From contig OZ018331.1 in the NCBI GenBank assembly GCA_963969495.1, positions 150,286,761 to 150,350,760 of the forward strand: DNA of 64,000 nt, in the 5' to 3' direction. Each line of letters starts with the position of its first letter. Position 1 is the stretch's first letter. The notes beneath the pieces are model-generated. The model was not told the DNA's origin. It saw only the letters and a program-made list of their open reading frames with translations, and made no database searches. The stretch is from Ceratothoa steindachneri. Lineage: Eukaryota; Arthropoda; Malacostraca; Isopoda; Cymothoidae. The position numbers and the translations under genes were made by a program. This document shows, piece by piece, positions 21,546 through 33,910 of the stretch.

Positions 21546-22830
21546 CTAGAATAAACTATAGTTAAAATACAGGACAGCAAAGAAACAGCTAAAGTATCGG
21601 GTATGTGGACAAATATTATAAGTTAAAAATAAATAAAAAGGGGCTAAAATATTAAAATATAGGTAAGCACCAACAAAGGTATCAAATTTTGGAAGAAAGG
21701 CCGACATCTTCCAGAAACCCCAATAAGTTGGGCACAACATGGGGAGACTCTCCGAGAATAGAATCAAAGGTGGGGTGAAGACCAAAATACTTCTTTCGAT
21801 AGGAAGAGTATCGCGGGCAGGCGAGCAGAATATGTTGTACTGAGATGCAAGTGTGACACGTCTGGCAAGATAGTGATTCTTTGTTAGCCATTAAATGGCC
21901 AAGGGTAAGGTGACAGTGACCGATTCGCAGGCGGCACAGCACAACTTCATGCCATCTGGTGGGAGAGTATGACGATGGTCACGGGGAAATATTTTCCTTG
22001 AGTTGGAGTAGGTGAGGATGACCATACAAGTTCCAATATCGCTCCCATTCTTCTCTGACCAATTTACGTATGAGAGGGATGTAATCTCTGTGAAAGATTA
22101 GTGATTGAGGTATGGACGATGCAGTATGGAGGGCGGCCTTCTTTGCTTCTAGGTCAGCCATTTCATTTCCCTGGATGTTTGAGTGTCCGGGGAGCCAGCA
22201 GAATGATATGGAGTACAAGCGTCCAATCAAAAGATGTAGGGTTTTTAAGATTTCTATGGCTACAGGGTGTAGGGGGGACAATCCCTGAAGGGAAGTCAGC
22301 ATTCAGAGAATCCAAAAATATGGTATATAACCCTGGGTAATAGAGACCAAGGGCACACAAGGCTATTTTTATGGCCACAAGCTCTGCTGAGAAGACATGT
22401 TGTAGGGTGGAGTGTAAGGTATGAGAGGGAAGGACAGCAGCGCATCCAGTCCCTGTATCAGTTTTTGACCCATCAGTGTAAATAGTAGTTTCACCAGTGT
22501 GAGTTTCTGCATGTTCTTGAAACATGGAGTGTTGAGCTGTAGTTAGTATTTGATCCTTGAGGCCTCTCAAGAAAGGTTGACAGAACTTAGCACTCCTGCG
22601 GGTCCATGGGGGTAGCGTTGGTGGTCTTTCCACCGCAACTGAGAGGTGTCTAAGCTCAAGTTTTTTCAAAAGCTGTGCTATATGCAGTGTATATGGATAG
22701 AAGGTACGAAGGCGAGTCTCTGGTGGAGGGGACGTGGAGCAGAGAATTCAAGCAAGTTTAGATTGCATACCTTGGGGAGACCATCTTGTGATAGATGTCC
22801 TCCCATTTGTTCCAGTTCCTCTAGTTGAGG
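21546..22830 (-). pseudogene. I-type LINE copy 2: RNase H and zinc-finger tail
   Basis: 5'-truncated minus-strand ORF2 fragment of an I-type family different from copy 1. RNase H: TIYTDGSKTDTGTGCAAV, FSAELVAIKIAL, a FLDSLNA block (usually DS), and the final FCWLPGHSNIQGNEMADLEA. The last is the H-x-x-x-x-GNE-x-AD signature. After a frameshift the C-terminal finger reads CRLRIGHCHLTLGHLM, CQTCHTC and HILLACP. The protein end FLEDVGLSSKI parallels copy 1. About 100 codons of probable RT C-terminus lie at 22669-22830. It is not functional because of frame changes near 22300 and 21960. Confidence 0.85.
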
Positions 22831-23576
22831 TGGTACTAATTGTACTCATAGTCAAATTAAGAAGGAGATATGCAAGGAAGGGAGAAGGGAATGTGCAGCT
22901 TTAATTTATTTTAACTTCTTTAAGTTTTATTGAGGTTAGGTACAAAGGACTTGTTAAAACAAATTCAAGCTTACTCATGCCTGTGAATGCTCTGTCTTGT
23001 TAGTTTTCATGGGTGAGGGAGGCACCAGTAGCCTGGTTTCCAGCAAATCCATAGAAACACACTGGCACAGACAATGGTCCAGTTCTAAATGATACAGTCA
23101 ACATATAAGGCAAGCATGGGACACTAGGTGGAGGGGCCAGAGACTTTATGGCAACCCAGACAGACCAGAGGATAATTTAAACATTTTATGGATATCAGCC
23201 AAAACAGGCAGTCTGGAATGCTTTAACCCTTTCCCCATCACCTCTTGGTTCAGGCATGGTGCTGTGGACTGAAAGCCAACTGTGAAGTTTTACACCTCCA
23301 AAAAGGGAGGAGGGGGAATAGTTCCAGTGTTGCCAATATTCTGGAGGCATTGCTGGGGAGAACCAAGCCTAAACTAACCCCAATCAAACTCCTTCCACTA
23401 CTAATTAGCATGGGTCTGAAGCAAGATATAGCAGCTTAATTCCATCAAACTAAATACTTTGAAAGGGAGTATGAGAGTTGTATAGAAAGGCAGAAAGTAG
23501 AGATGAGCGAAGAGAGAGGGCAAGCTAGGGTCCAGAGGGGGCATTGAGTGCCCATCAGGAAGGTGGCCAAAGGAAC
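22831..23576. other. No recognised gene
   Basis: Spacer between the I-type fragment and the tail of LINE F. No supported coding frame or repeat. Confidence 0.5.
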
Positions 23577-23764
23577 ATGAGAACATAAGACAAAGGAATC
23601 TGCAAAAAGTTAATCAATAGCCTATACGAAGCATCTCCTGTTCCCATCACCAAGTTCAGCACCACTTAGAATCCTCATCCATAAATCTATCCATTCTATT
23701 CTTAAAACTTCATAGAGATATTGCTTCTATCATGACTAGTGAGCCTATTCTGTTCATCTACTAT

Positions 23765-25200
23765 TCAATTTGTAAACCAATTTCTGACAATCTCTTTCCT
23801 GAACCTAAACTTGTCAAGTTTAAACCCATTGCTACATGTCCTATCCTGTTCACTAAAAATAATAACCTTACTTAAGTCTCCTCTATTATAACCTTTTACC
23901 CACTTGAAGACTGCAATCACGTCCCTGCAAACTTTTCTCCTTTCTAACGTATGAAGATTTAGTCTCCCAAGCCTTTCACTATAAGGTAAGCTCCTCAACC
24001 CAAGAATCATCTTAGTCATCCTTCTTTGCAGACTCGAGCAAATCAATATCCATCCTATAATATAGTAAACAAAATTGCATGGCATAGTAAAGATGAGGCC
24101 TAAAACCAGGTACAGTTTCATAATGATACCAGCGGTCCTATTACTCAAATTCCTCCTAATAAGCCCCAATACCCTATTAGTTCTATTCCTATCACTTATG
24201 CACTGCTTTCTAGGCTGGAAGTCACAACTTACTAGGACACGTAGGTCTCTTTCGCATTCTGAACTTCCTAAAACCCTCCCATTCAGTTTCTAATTATTCA
24301 GTGGATTACATCTACCTCTACTAAGTAGACTACAGTTGCTTATGTTAAATTACATTGCCATTTCTCTGCCCATTGGAATAGTATGGTCAATTCATTTTGT
24401 AATACCTCAGAATCAAATTTAGACCTTATAATCATACTTAACTTAGTATTATCTAAGTCAAGGTCATTATTATAAATTAAGAACAACGCTCTCAACACTG
24501 AACCCTGAGGAACCCTACTGCTAACATTCCTCCACTCAGATTTAATCTCATCTATAATAACTGTTGTCTGTCATTAAACCACACCTGAATACACCTAAAA
24601 ATACTTCCATGGATTGCATGGGCTTTAACTTTATTCAAAAGTTATAAGGGTGGCACCGTGTTAAAAGCCTTATTAAAATAATTTGGGGGAAAAAAACTAT
24701 CATAATTCTCATTTCTATGGGCATTGTGCACCTTTCTATAAAAAGTCAGTAAATTAGTCTAAACGCAATTTGCCCCTAGTAAAGCAGTATTAAGATTTCT
24801 TATTCAACTTTTGTTTATCTAAGTAATCCCTCATGAATTTCGTTATTATAGATTCAATCATTTTTCCCACCAGTGATGTCAAACTCATTGGTGAGTAATT
24901 TGACACAAATGTTTTATCCCATTCTTAAATATAAGTATCACATTAACTTTCTTCCATGTGGTTGGTACAATACTAATCTCTAATGATTTTCTAAATAGAC
25001 ATGCTAGGAGTTCACTTAACACATCTGTACATTCCTTTGAAATCCTAGGAAAAGCCTCATCAAGGCGAGGAGCTTTACTAAATATCATTTTATCTATTTC
25101 TTTTGACACTATCTCCTTCATAATTAAAATATCCTCCACTAATTTCTCCTCATTGCCCCTGAAGATCAAGGTCCTCTCAGGTACAATTAGAATTTCCTTG
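23765..25200 (-). pseudogene. LINE F reverse transcriptase remnant
   Basis: The RT is recognisable mainly at both ends. The fingers part (25169-24885) reads IVSKEIDKMIFSKAP, PRISKECTDVL, LFRKSLEISIVPTTWKKVN. The thumb/C-terminus (24169-23765) reads SLQRRMTKMILGLRSLPYS, RLNLHTLERRKVCRDVI, VFKWVKGYNRGDLSK and FRFRKEIVRNWFTN. These match LINE G nearly residue for residue. The palm between them is scrambled by small indels, and no open catalytic motif is left. Confidence 0.8.
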
Positions 25201-27000
25201 AGAGTAAAAACAAAGAAAATACTTATTTAACATCCTAGGAAATTGCATCACTATCAATCACTAACTCTCTATCTGAAATTTTAAGGGGGTCTATTTTATC
25301 TCTAGTCTTAGTTCTGTATAATTAACCCTTAAAGTGCCAAATGAATTTGCTTGAAATCGCTGTGAACGAATTTAGCCTTGCTACATCATTAGGGAAAATA
25401 AAATAAAATATTTAAATCCCTTTTTGTAAATCAAATAGTATATCATTTTAATTGAAAATAATTCTTTTATGAATCTAACTTAACAATTATTAATAACCAT
25501 CTAATATTTAGAATTATGATTGATAATTCTCAGTTGTTCCTGTAAAACTTTTATGGTATTTCTTCTAAAAAAATTTGTTAAATTTCAGTTACCACTTAAA
25601 ATTCCTTTTTTATATAGAAAACCTGGCTTTAAATTATGGGGAACATTTTTAGATTTTAAACAACTGGAATGGCGTGAATTTTTTACTTTTTAAAAATACT
25701 TCCTTACCCTGCACACTCCATTTTTGTTCCTGCTTGTCCTTACTTGTTAGTGCGCTTTGAATAACATGCTATCCTAAGGCATTTCTGCATTTTAATTGGA
25801 TGAAAAACCACAAACATAAGTCTTGAACCAAAAAAGTAAGAGTAATGAGAAAATGCGTGTTTACAAATGTCTGAATCATAAATCAACCGTGTGGTATGGT
25901 CACTGTCAAACAAAATAGGTAGAAACTGGTTCATGTTACTATCATTCATAAATCTATGTTTACAAACAAAGAAGGACTTACCCAAGGCATTTCTGCCTTT
26001 TAATTGAATGATCAATCACTAACATAAGAGTTTGAAACAAAAAATGGAGAAATCATAAAAAAAAACAAGCGTTAACATGAGTCTAATTTCAAAGGCCACA
26101 AAAGGACCTCTGGCGATTACTCAGCTTGTAAAGACCTCAAGCAGTGAATGGGTTAAAAGGAACCTTTGGGATCTTACTTTGCCCATTTAAATTCATAATT
26201 CCTCTTTGCTACCCTAATTAACTTTTTAATGACCCAGGTAACACATTATATCTCTGCCTTAATTGACCCTCACTATTTTTTATTTTCTTAGAAATGCCCC
26301 TTTTAATAGCAATATAATGCTTAATTTTATCTTGCATCCATTTACAGGCTTAACCTTGGCTATACTGTCCCTATATGGAATGTCCAGCAACTAACTGCTT
26401 GATCAATGTCTCATATTCCTAATCTACACTAATCCTATCTACCCAAAGGTTATCTTAACCATTGAATGTTCTCATTGACATCACATTTCCTGATGTGACC
26501 TCACTCACTAACCCCCAAACAACCATCTCCAGTTACCTCCTCAAACGACCATAATCTCTTTTTTAAAGTCTGGGGTTTTAACCTTATTTATTCTACGAGG
26601 AAACCTCTTCCATTTTAATTAAATCAAATTTTCCTGAATCTCTGTATCACTAATACCATTTTCCCTATTTGTTAGAACTAAATCCAATATATTATCACCC
26701 CTAGTGGGTTTACAACCTAAGTAAATTATCCCATACCCTATTCAAAAATTCCTCAGCCTCAAGATACCTACATGAGCTCCCAGTCGATATTTCTGTAATT
26801 AAAATCAACCATTATACATTCATGTTTATTTCTACATGCATATTCTATCTCCTGCCACAGAGGACACAAAGCTTCCTTACTAAGAATTGGTGGTCTATAT
26901 AATAATCCTATGACAAGTTTATCCTTTCCCTCCTTAACATCTAACCATAATGATTCAGTGTTAGTGTTTGTTTTAATTGTAGTGTTTTCACTACACTCGG
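25201..27000 (-). pseudogene. LINE F endonuclease region, heavily degraded
   Basis: The interval corresponds to the linker and endonuclease. The only clear coding patch is near its 5' end, where KGGGIIIYIRDNLRV (just after the ORF1 esterase end) is the endonuclease block seen as IGGGIIIYIKNNIV in LINE H. Pieces near 26600-26700 resemble the NKQFLNR and NILDLVL parts of LINE H by eye. The region at 25330-26150 includes AT-rich DNA that may be an unrelated insertion. Confidence 0.5.
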
Positions 27001-27990
27001 AGATTATCTCTAATATAAATAATTATCCCTCCTCCTTTCCTCGTGTTTCTATCTCTATGAAACATATTATAAACATCAATCTGGACCTCAGGTCTAAAGT
27101 TCTTTCCCTCAAGACAGTTAATCAACACTTTCACACTCTTGTGACTCAAGTGCAACCCATCCATTGCATCCAAATCCTTCCTTCCAAAGAACTTACTCCA
27201 AGTATCCAAAAACACTAGTCCCATACTATCAGTTAATACTTTCATTCTCTCATTTATCCCAACTGCCTACTAACATCCACTCTAAGCGTAAGAAAATTCC
27301 TGACACTTCACACCTCCTACTACAGTCTGGAAACTTTCCTAACAAATTCTTATATCATGACACTAGCTCCTCTGATCTAGTTTTCCAAATCATTTACTCC
27401 CACATGTAAAACAACTGCATCATTCCAGCTCCATCTACTATCCTTTCAATTCTCTCATTCACATCCGCTATATCTGCACCTGGAAAACAAACCCTTATCC
27501 TCCTCTTGCACTCACATTCACAAAAAGTCTTGTCTAATACCTAACCTGATAACCATCCACCACAAGCACTTGATTTGCTTCGCATGCACCTATAACCCTC
27601 CCTTCTCCTAGGTCCCCTAAGAGACAACCTATTACTACAAGTAATAGGAGTAGATCTACTATCCCCATATTCATAACACCAGCATTCCTACTTCCATCTG
27701 GGACATGATGTGCCTCACTAGCTACCCATTTCTTTCCTTCATTTACCGCCTGCCACTCAATACTTTCTTCACTAGTCCTATTCCTAGCTAATGTAAATGA
27801 GCTAATCTTAGGATCCCCAAAATTCTAAATGAGCCGAGTGCTGAGTTTCAGCCTAGCTATTCTCTCCAAATCCTGCACTATTCCCTCCTCTAACTCCACC
27901 ACACAGTCACAACACATCTAATACAAATATCACAAGAATCATGCACCTGCTCATCCTCAGCCTTCCTTCTCTCTTTCAACTCGATGCACT
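27000..27990 (-). pseudogene. LINE F ORF1 with SGNH-type esterase
   Basis: Starts near 27993 with MAECIELKERRKAEDEQ and a short Cys cluster (CDICIRC). After frameshifts it reads NEGKKWVASEAHHVPDGS, ANQVLVVDG (block I, where LINE H has VLVMGDSRVRYLD), a degraded HVGVND block and finally LDAMDGLHLSHKSVKVL. The DxxH-like block at the end is intact. SGNH esterases in ORF1 are known in CR1-type elements and may act on membranes or lipids; the role here is inferred from family knowledge. Confidence 0.65.
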
Positions 27991-28010
27991 CAGCCATTAT
28001 AGCCTAATTA

Positions 28011-28239
28011 ATGTTTAAAAAATAAAAAAGGAATATACTCACTAAAGTAAAAGAGCGGCACACTAAGTCACATTTTAAAGAACACTAACTCAATATGAGT
28101 TAACTTATTTTCCCAACAAAGAACAAATAATACTAAACTCGAATGTATTATTCAAACAAATAGCCAATACTACACAGCCAAATCAAACTATCACTTCAAT
28201 GAATAACAGACCGGTCAAAGAGCTTCTTCAGATGCAACC
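28011..28239. other. Likely LINE F 5' region, no gene
   Basis: AT-rich stretch upstream of LINE F ORF1; no frame or repeat supported. Confidence 0.35.
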
Positions 28240-28700
28240 TTCTAAGAGAAAGCCAGGGGGAGTGACCCCAACATTGTTACTGGAAACGGTGGCAATGATA
28301 ACACTGATGTATTGGTACAAATGTCTTAACGCAGTAGCATTACCAGCCAGCTCATGCTAACTCAGTGAGCCTGTCACAGTTGATCGCAATAAAGAGTCGG
28401 TCTCAAGCTCCTCTCTTGATTCTTCATCACACATTTTACCTTGCCCGATCCACGGTGATCCAGCTCGTTTTAAAAGTAGTCAACAAGTTCAATTATTAAG
28501 ACTACTACTTTCATGAAGTTCATAGTAGAGTGCAGTGTCAGCTCTACAGGCACTCGCAATGACAGCCTGGGCAGGGTCACATCCTTACTGAGAACCCTAG
28601 CCTGATGCTGATGGAACATGTTTCCTTTGGATATGCTTTCTAAGTATAGCGAACAATGAAGAAATGTTTGATGCAAGCAGGCTAAAGAAAGCTTCCTTTT
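28240..28700 (-). pseudogene. I-type LINE ORF1 fragment (copy 3)
   Basis: Matches the central ORF1 region of I-type LINE 1 (19060-19580): SKGNMFHQHQARVLSKDV, ELTLHSTMNFMKVVVL and a degraded Cys region. It has several frame breaks. It lies next to a 3'-end fragment of the same family in an order opposite to that of a single intact element. Confidence 0.62.
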
Positions 28701-28739
28701 TTCCTCTTTTTTTTAAGAGCCCATCTGGTGACTGCCTAC

Positions 28740-29041
28740 TTTGGCATAAGTCGCTGTAATCATGACAGCCTAGTAGTAGGCTACTTTAAAATAACATGCA
28801 AAAAAACAAAACTATAATAAAAATTTTAAAAAGTAAAAAGGCAACAAGGAGGAAGCAAGCTCCGGCGTCAGGGGGAGGTCTGCCTCCCCCCCCTGGTGCA
28901 GGAACATGCAACCTACAAGGAAAACAAAAACAAAATAAAATCTAGTTAAATAAAGGGGAGAAGACCAGACTCCTCCAAAAACAGTCATGAGTACAAGGGA
29001 TAAGCGGTAGCGACCCCGCTCGTCCCAGTACCGGGACAGGT
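28740..29041 (-). mobile_element. I-type LINE 3'-end fragment (copy 4)
   Basis: Similar to 12180-12430 of I-type LINE 1, covering the last ORF2 codons (FLE..GL) and the start of the 3' UTR. It is cut off precisely at 29041, where the LTR of E0 begins. Confidence 0.72.
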
Positions 29042-29905
29042 TGTGGTGGAGCGAATGTGAGTGTGTGTGTGAAGGGCCATTCTCCCACCCCTTTTCCCAA
29101 AACCCTCTCCCTCCCTCTGTAAGAATGTGTGTGTGAGTGGGAATGGGTTTTTTTTTTATTATATTTTCTTTTTGTACATATGTATTTGATTTCATGTATT
29201 AAATTTTTTTTTTTTTCAGCTACTAAATGTAAAATATTTTTATGAAACAGCACTCAAGTAAAGAAATAGATAAACATTGCCTGCATTTTGTAAGAGTGAC
29301 TGGAATAGAAATATTTTGAAGAAATTTAAATCAAATTTGATGTCTTCTAATAGTAGTTCATTGCAGAGGGTTTTAATAGCCTAAAGACATGACTGGATCG
29401 TGAAGAAATTTGAGCTTGGAGGTGCCAGGACCCATAAGATGTGCGCACCCAATTTTTGTCACAAGAGTGACTGCCGGCAAGATTTCCCCCCCCAAGGGGG
29501 GCAGCAAATCATAAACCATGGTACCACGTAAGATAACTCCTTTTGTTGTCTCTTCTTTTTGTATTTGTTGTTTCTTCTTTTGTATTTTCGACTGGTAGGA
29601 TTTTAAGATAGGATTGTTCTTTAGTATTTGTATATATATTTTTGACTGGTAGGATTCTAAGATAGGATTGTTCTTTAGTATTTGTATATATATTTTCGAT
29701 TGGTAGGATTGTTTTATTTATATATAAATAGGCTCATTGTGTGCATATTTACCCTATATTTTTTAATTATTATTGTTGTTGTTTTTTGTAAGTAAAGGGA
29801 CTGTATATACAATCCATTTCATTCTCCTTCGATTTCTCACGTCTGAATTAGTGTAGGAAGCGGGTTGAATCGATTGGGGTTAGTCTAGATTTTCGGCCCG
29901 CTACA
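29042..29905 (+). repeat. 5' LTR of gypsy-like element E0
   Basis: Starts TGTGGTGG and ends GCCCGCTACA (TG...CA), about 864 bp. The first 110 bp or so and the last 130 bp match the other LTRs of the family, but the middle is unrelated to both the E1 LTR and the 3' LTR of E0. Two direct repeats of about 67 bp (GGTAGGATT...TATATATTTT) lie near 29597-29705. It is followed by the PBS. Confidence 0.88.
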
Positions 29906-29907
29906 TT

Positions 29908-29925
29908 TGGCGCCCGAATAGGGAC
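29908..29925 (+). promoter_or_regulatory. Primer binding site of E0 (tRNA-Lys type)
   Basis: TGGCGCCCGAATAGGGAC lies two bases after the LTR. It differs at one position from the well-known tRNA-Lys3 PBS (C to T at position 12). It would prime minus-strand cDNA synthesis. Confidence 0.8.
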
Positions 29926-30041
29926 GTGAGATCTCAAAACCGGGAGCGTGACGGGATTGGATTGCAGTCCACACCCAATTAGAGTGAAAGATAGTTTGGT
30001 TGTTTTTCCCCGTTGTCTATCACTGTTACTAACCTGGGAGG

Positions 30042-31761
30042 ATGGCTTCTGTAGAACAGGGCCTCCATGATGAGATTGTGAGACTGAGGCTGGAATTGAG
30101 GCAGAAAGAGGAGGAATGTATGATGTTGAGGAGCATGATTAAGGGATTGAAGAGTGATATGATGAGTATGGATGAGAAGACAGACAAGATAAGGAAAGAA
30201 ATGGAAGAGAGACAGACACAGGTCAACCAACGGATGCAGGACTTGTATGACATGATGAAGGGGACAGGACCAGCCCCAGGACCCTCAACTCTGACCCCTG
30301 CTCCGACTGAAGGGAAAAAGACTAATGAGATCAATGGGAATGTGTGCGAGTCTAGAGAGGATAGGGTGATTGTGAGTGATGGAAGGACGGAGAATGGAAG
30401 AGAGTTGAATGCAAGAGAAGAAGGAAGACTGGGTCAAATGGGAAGGATAGGAAGGTGAGAGGAAAGAGTGTGGACTCATTGTACTCGAATGAAGGAGAGA
30501 GTGATGGTATGATTGGAAAGAGTGAGAGTGAGGGCACCTCAAGTGAGAGTGAAGTGAAGTGAATGTGGGGTAGAGTATTTTGATAAGGGAAGTGCCAAAG
30601 GTAGATGGTTTAGGTTGCATGGTGGGAAAAGTGTGGAAGAATTCTTCGGGAAATTTGAGCGAAATTGTAAGCTCAAGTAGCCAGAGAATAAGGGATACTG
30701 GATGAATGTTTTTGGGGAATGTTTGGAGGGAAAAGTATTGGAGTTTTTCTGCGTGATTACAAGTGGGGAGGAACCAAGGTATGATGCGGTGAAGGAGAGA
30801 TTGATTGGGCAGGTGAAACCAATGAAAGAGATTGTGAAGTATAAAAGGGTGAATGAATTTGAGAAGGCTCGAATGGGGAAGAGTGAAAGTGTGAACATGT
30901 ATGCACATAGGCTTGAGAGTATGGCGAGAAAGAAGTATGGTGATGATGATGTGAATGAATGTAAACCACTGATGAGGAAGTTTCTGGACACAATCTTGCG
31001 AAAGGTGAGTGAATGGCTGAGTGGAAAGAGAAAGGAGAGAATGAGTGACAGATGAATGGTTGATGTGGGAGGATGTGTTGGAGCTGTTGGAAGATGGACG
31101 ATTTGATGATGAAAGCGATCTAGAAGAGGATGGATGGTACAGTGTGAATGTTGGGGGTAAGAAGCCCAGGAGCTTTCATCTACCCTGGCAGTTTGTCAGC
31201 TACAGGGATGCCCTGAAGGCTGTGCCAGCTGGAGTGATGTCGAACTTCCTGGGCCGGCAGAATGGATGGGTAAATGGAGGGTGGTTGAATTGAAGGGGAC
31301 AGATGAATTTCAAGCGTGGGAATGGATATATGAGAGAGAAACGGAGGTATGTCCCAGCAAATGAGAGACCGAATGGTGGGAGAAAGATTGTGGAATGTCG
31401 TCGGTGTGGAAGGAAAGGTCATATGTTGGCAGAATGTAGGTGGACGTCTGGTGCATGTTTTGGGTGTGGTAAGAAGGGACATATGATAAAGGATGCCAGG
31501 AAAGTGTGAAAGAGTGCTTTGAGTGTGAAGAAAGAGGCCATTTGAAGAAAGATTGTCCGGAAGTTGAGTGGTGGAGCGACTGCTGGGGCAAGTATGAAGT
31601 ATGCTTGTGGTAATTGTGGAAAGGCTGGTCATTATGCGAGGATGTGTCATGACCAGAGGAATATATGTAGTTATTATGTGATGGAAGGACATTCAAGTGA
31701 AAAGTGTTGGATTAGGCTGAGAGCGCAAGGTGTGAATAGAAAGTCTGAAGCGGGAAACTGA
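30042..31761 (+). pseudogene. E0 gag, frameshifted
   Basis: Homologue of the E1 gag. Start MASVEQGLHDEIV at 30042, N-terminal coiled coil, Pro-rich linker (APGPSTLTPAPTEG), capsid-like region (NEFEKARMGKSESVNMYA) and zinc knuckles (CRRCGRKGHMLAEC, CGNCGKAGHYARMC). Frames break near 30455, 30560, 31045, 31293 (TGA) and 31500. The gag-pol slippery sequence GGGAAAC at 31752-31758 and its hairpin are kept. Confidence 0.88.
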
Positions 31762-33910
31762 ATTGTAAGAGGGTACCTGGTGAAGTATCCTCAGGGTGCA
31801 TGAGTGTGCGTAATGTGTTGGTAAATCTGTCTAGTGTGAAAGTGCTGTCTGGTAGGAAGTATGAATGCCTGAGTGTGAAAGTGGAATTGAATGGGACTGA
31901 GTGTTTGGCTTTGATAGATTCTGGATGCAAGATGAGCTTGGTGTATAAGGATGTGTATGACAAGGTGAGTGATAAAGCCCTCCTGTCTGAGTGTAAGGGT
32001 AGTTTGGTAGGTATTGGTAGTAGGAGAGTGCCTATGATTGGAATGATAACGTCAGCTGTTCAAATGCATGGTATGTTGATGAATGAATGTGAATTCTCTG
32101 TGATTGATAAGGTGAGTAGTGAGTATGGTGTGATTTGGGGGTATGATTTTATGAAAGTGAACCGTATGGTTGTGCATCCTGCGAGAGATCAGATTGAAAG
32201 ATTGGTAAAAATGGGGTGTATAAGTTGTATGTGGGGAAAGATGGTAGTGTTTTGAGGAGTGGGTTTAGTGGTATTGAGGTGACTGCTATGGAGAGTGTAA
32301 AGCTTATAAAGGGTGAAAGGGTGTCTGTTAGAGTGAGTTGGAGTAAGGATGTTAGTTTGAATGTGGGTGAGAACACTGTGATATTGGATGGAAAGGATGC
32401 ATGTTATAAGGTAAGGTGTGTTGCTTGTGTGTTTGATGGCTTGATGAGAATGAGTGATCCTTTTGTATGTGTGAAAGGGCAGGTGCGGGGAATCCAAGTC
32501 GGAGATGTACTGGGCCACCTCTCCACTGTCAATGAGGTAGGTATGGACGATAGTACGGATATCAGGGTGAATGTTGCGAATGAAAAGACATGCGAATGGA
32601 TGTATAATGAGGTGAAGAGCATGGTGGAATTGGATGGATGTTTAACTGAGTATGAAAGGGAGGATGTGTATCGAATGATATTTGAACGAAAGGGAGCCCT
32701 CAGTAAGGGTGATCTGGATTTCGGGGTTGCAAAGCTCCCGGAATTCAAGATTGTCCTGTAGGAGGACTCCCCAGGACGTCCGATTGCTGCTGAGATTGAG
32801 GAGCAGTGTGTGGAATTAGAACAATTGGGATGATTGAAGAAAGTGAGACAGCATAGAATAGTCCAATTGTGCCTGTACGTAAGCCGGATGGAAGATTGCA
32901 TCTGTGTGTGGATTATTGAAAGGTGAATGAAAAGACTGTGAAAGAAAGGTTTCTGATGTGTGTGGTATTTGAGTGTGTGTATAGTATACATGGGATGGAG
33001 TGGTTTACGAAGCTGGATCTGATACAGGGGTATTACCAGATGCCCATTGCTGAGGAGAGCCAGCCAGTAACTGCCTTCTCTTCCACAAAGAGGCATTACC
33101 CATTCCGAAACCTCAGCTTTGGGTTGGATAATGCTCCCGGAGCCTTCCAGTGGGCAATGAATGTTGTGTTGAGTAAGTTTGCGAGTAAGAATGTGATTGC
33201 ATTTATAAATGATATTTGGATTATGACAGAGTTTTGAGGAGCATATGAGATTGGTGAATGTGTTGAGAACATTGGAGAGTGTTGGTGGTAGAAGGTGAAA
33301 GTAGCGAAGTGTGAATGGTTCGCAAAAGAAGTGGTATTCCTTGGACATATGGTGAGTGAGAATGGATTGCGAAAGTCGCCAAAGTATGTTGAGAAGGTGT
33401 GAATGTTTCTGAAACCGGTGACTGTGAAGCAACTGAAGTCGTTTCTGGGTTTGATTGAGTTTCAGCGAAAGTTATATGTGATTGTTCTGGTGTGAGTAAG
33501 CCTCTGACTGAGTGGATGGGCAAGAAAGGTATTACGGTTGTCAGGTGGAATGATAAGATGAATGAGAAACTGAAAGAGGCAGCGGCTGAAGATGTTGAAT
33601 TGGCGTACCCGGATTACAGTGTGAATGCTAAAATGCTTGAATTGTATACAGATGCAAGTGGGTATTGTATGGGAGGTTTTCTGATGCAAGATCAGCGTTT
33701 GAATGGAGAGAATGTCAGGCGAATAATTGGGTATGTATCCAAGGCTATGAATGCGGCAGAGCGAAAGTATTCGACTGTGGAACGAGAGTTGACTGCGATA
33801 AGATATTGTTTGAAAGTGTTGCATCCATTTTTGTATGGTGTGAGGTTTGTGATTAAGACTGACCACCAACCTCTTGTGTATCTGCAGTGTATGAAGTGGG
33901 CTGATAGTAG
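31752..33910 (+). pseudogene. E0 pol, 5' part (protease, RT, RNase H), split by E1
   Basis: Contains the first retropepsin (ALIDSGCKMSLV), the RT with a damaged catalytic motif (FINDIW in place of the FIDDIL of E1), and RNase H up to TDHQPLVYLQCMKWADSS. There it is cut by the insertion of E1. In-frame stops occur at about 32761, 32834, 32920 and 33237, and there is an approximately 15-codon deletion relative to E1 near 32770. It continues at 42850. Confidence 0.9.

Larger units (their letters stand above)
23577..28010 (-). mobile_element. CR1-like LINE copy F, near full length, decayed
   Basis: Minus-strand element: ORF1 with esterase (27990-27000), endonuclease and RT (27000-23765), and a 3' tail with GAACATAAG-type repeats at 23577-23600. 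It is the same general type as LINE G (56353-58165), with which it shares RT C-terminal text and tail. Deletions and frameshifts are abundant. Confidence 0.78.

Noticed and set aside
29908..29925. tRNA-Lys gene
   Set aside because: Only the 18-nt complement of a tRNA 3' end is present, directly after an LTR; it is a primer binding site.
32404..33432. Long minus-strand open frame (342 codons, Ser/His/Leu rich) and similar antisense frames across 30-45 kb
   Set aside because: They are shadows of the C-poor coding strand of E0/E1. They lack any domain and occur wherever gag or pol occurs.
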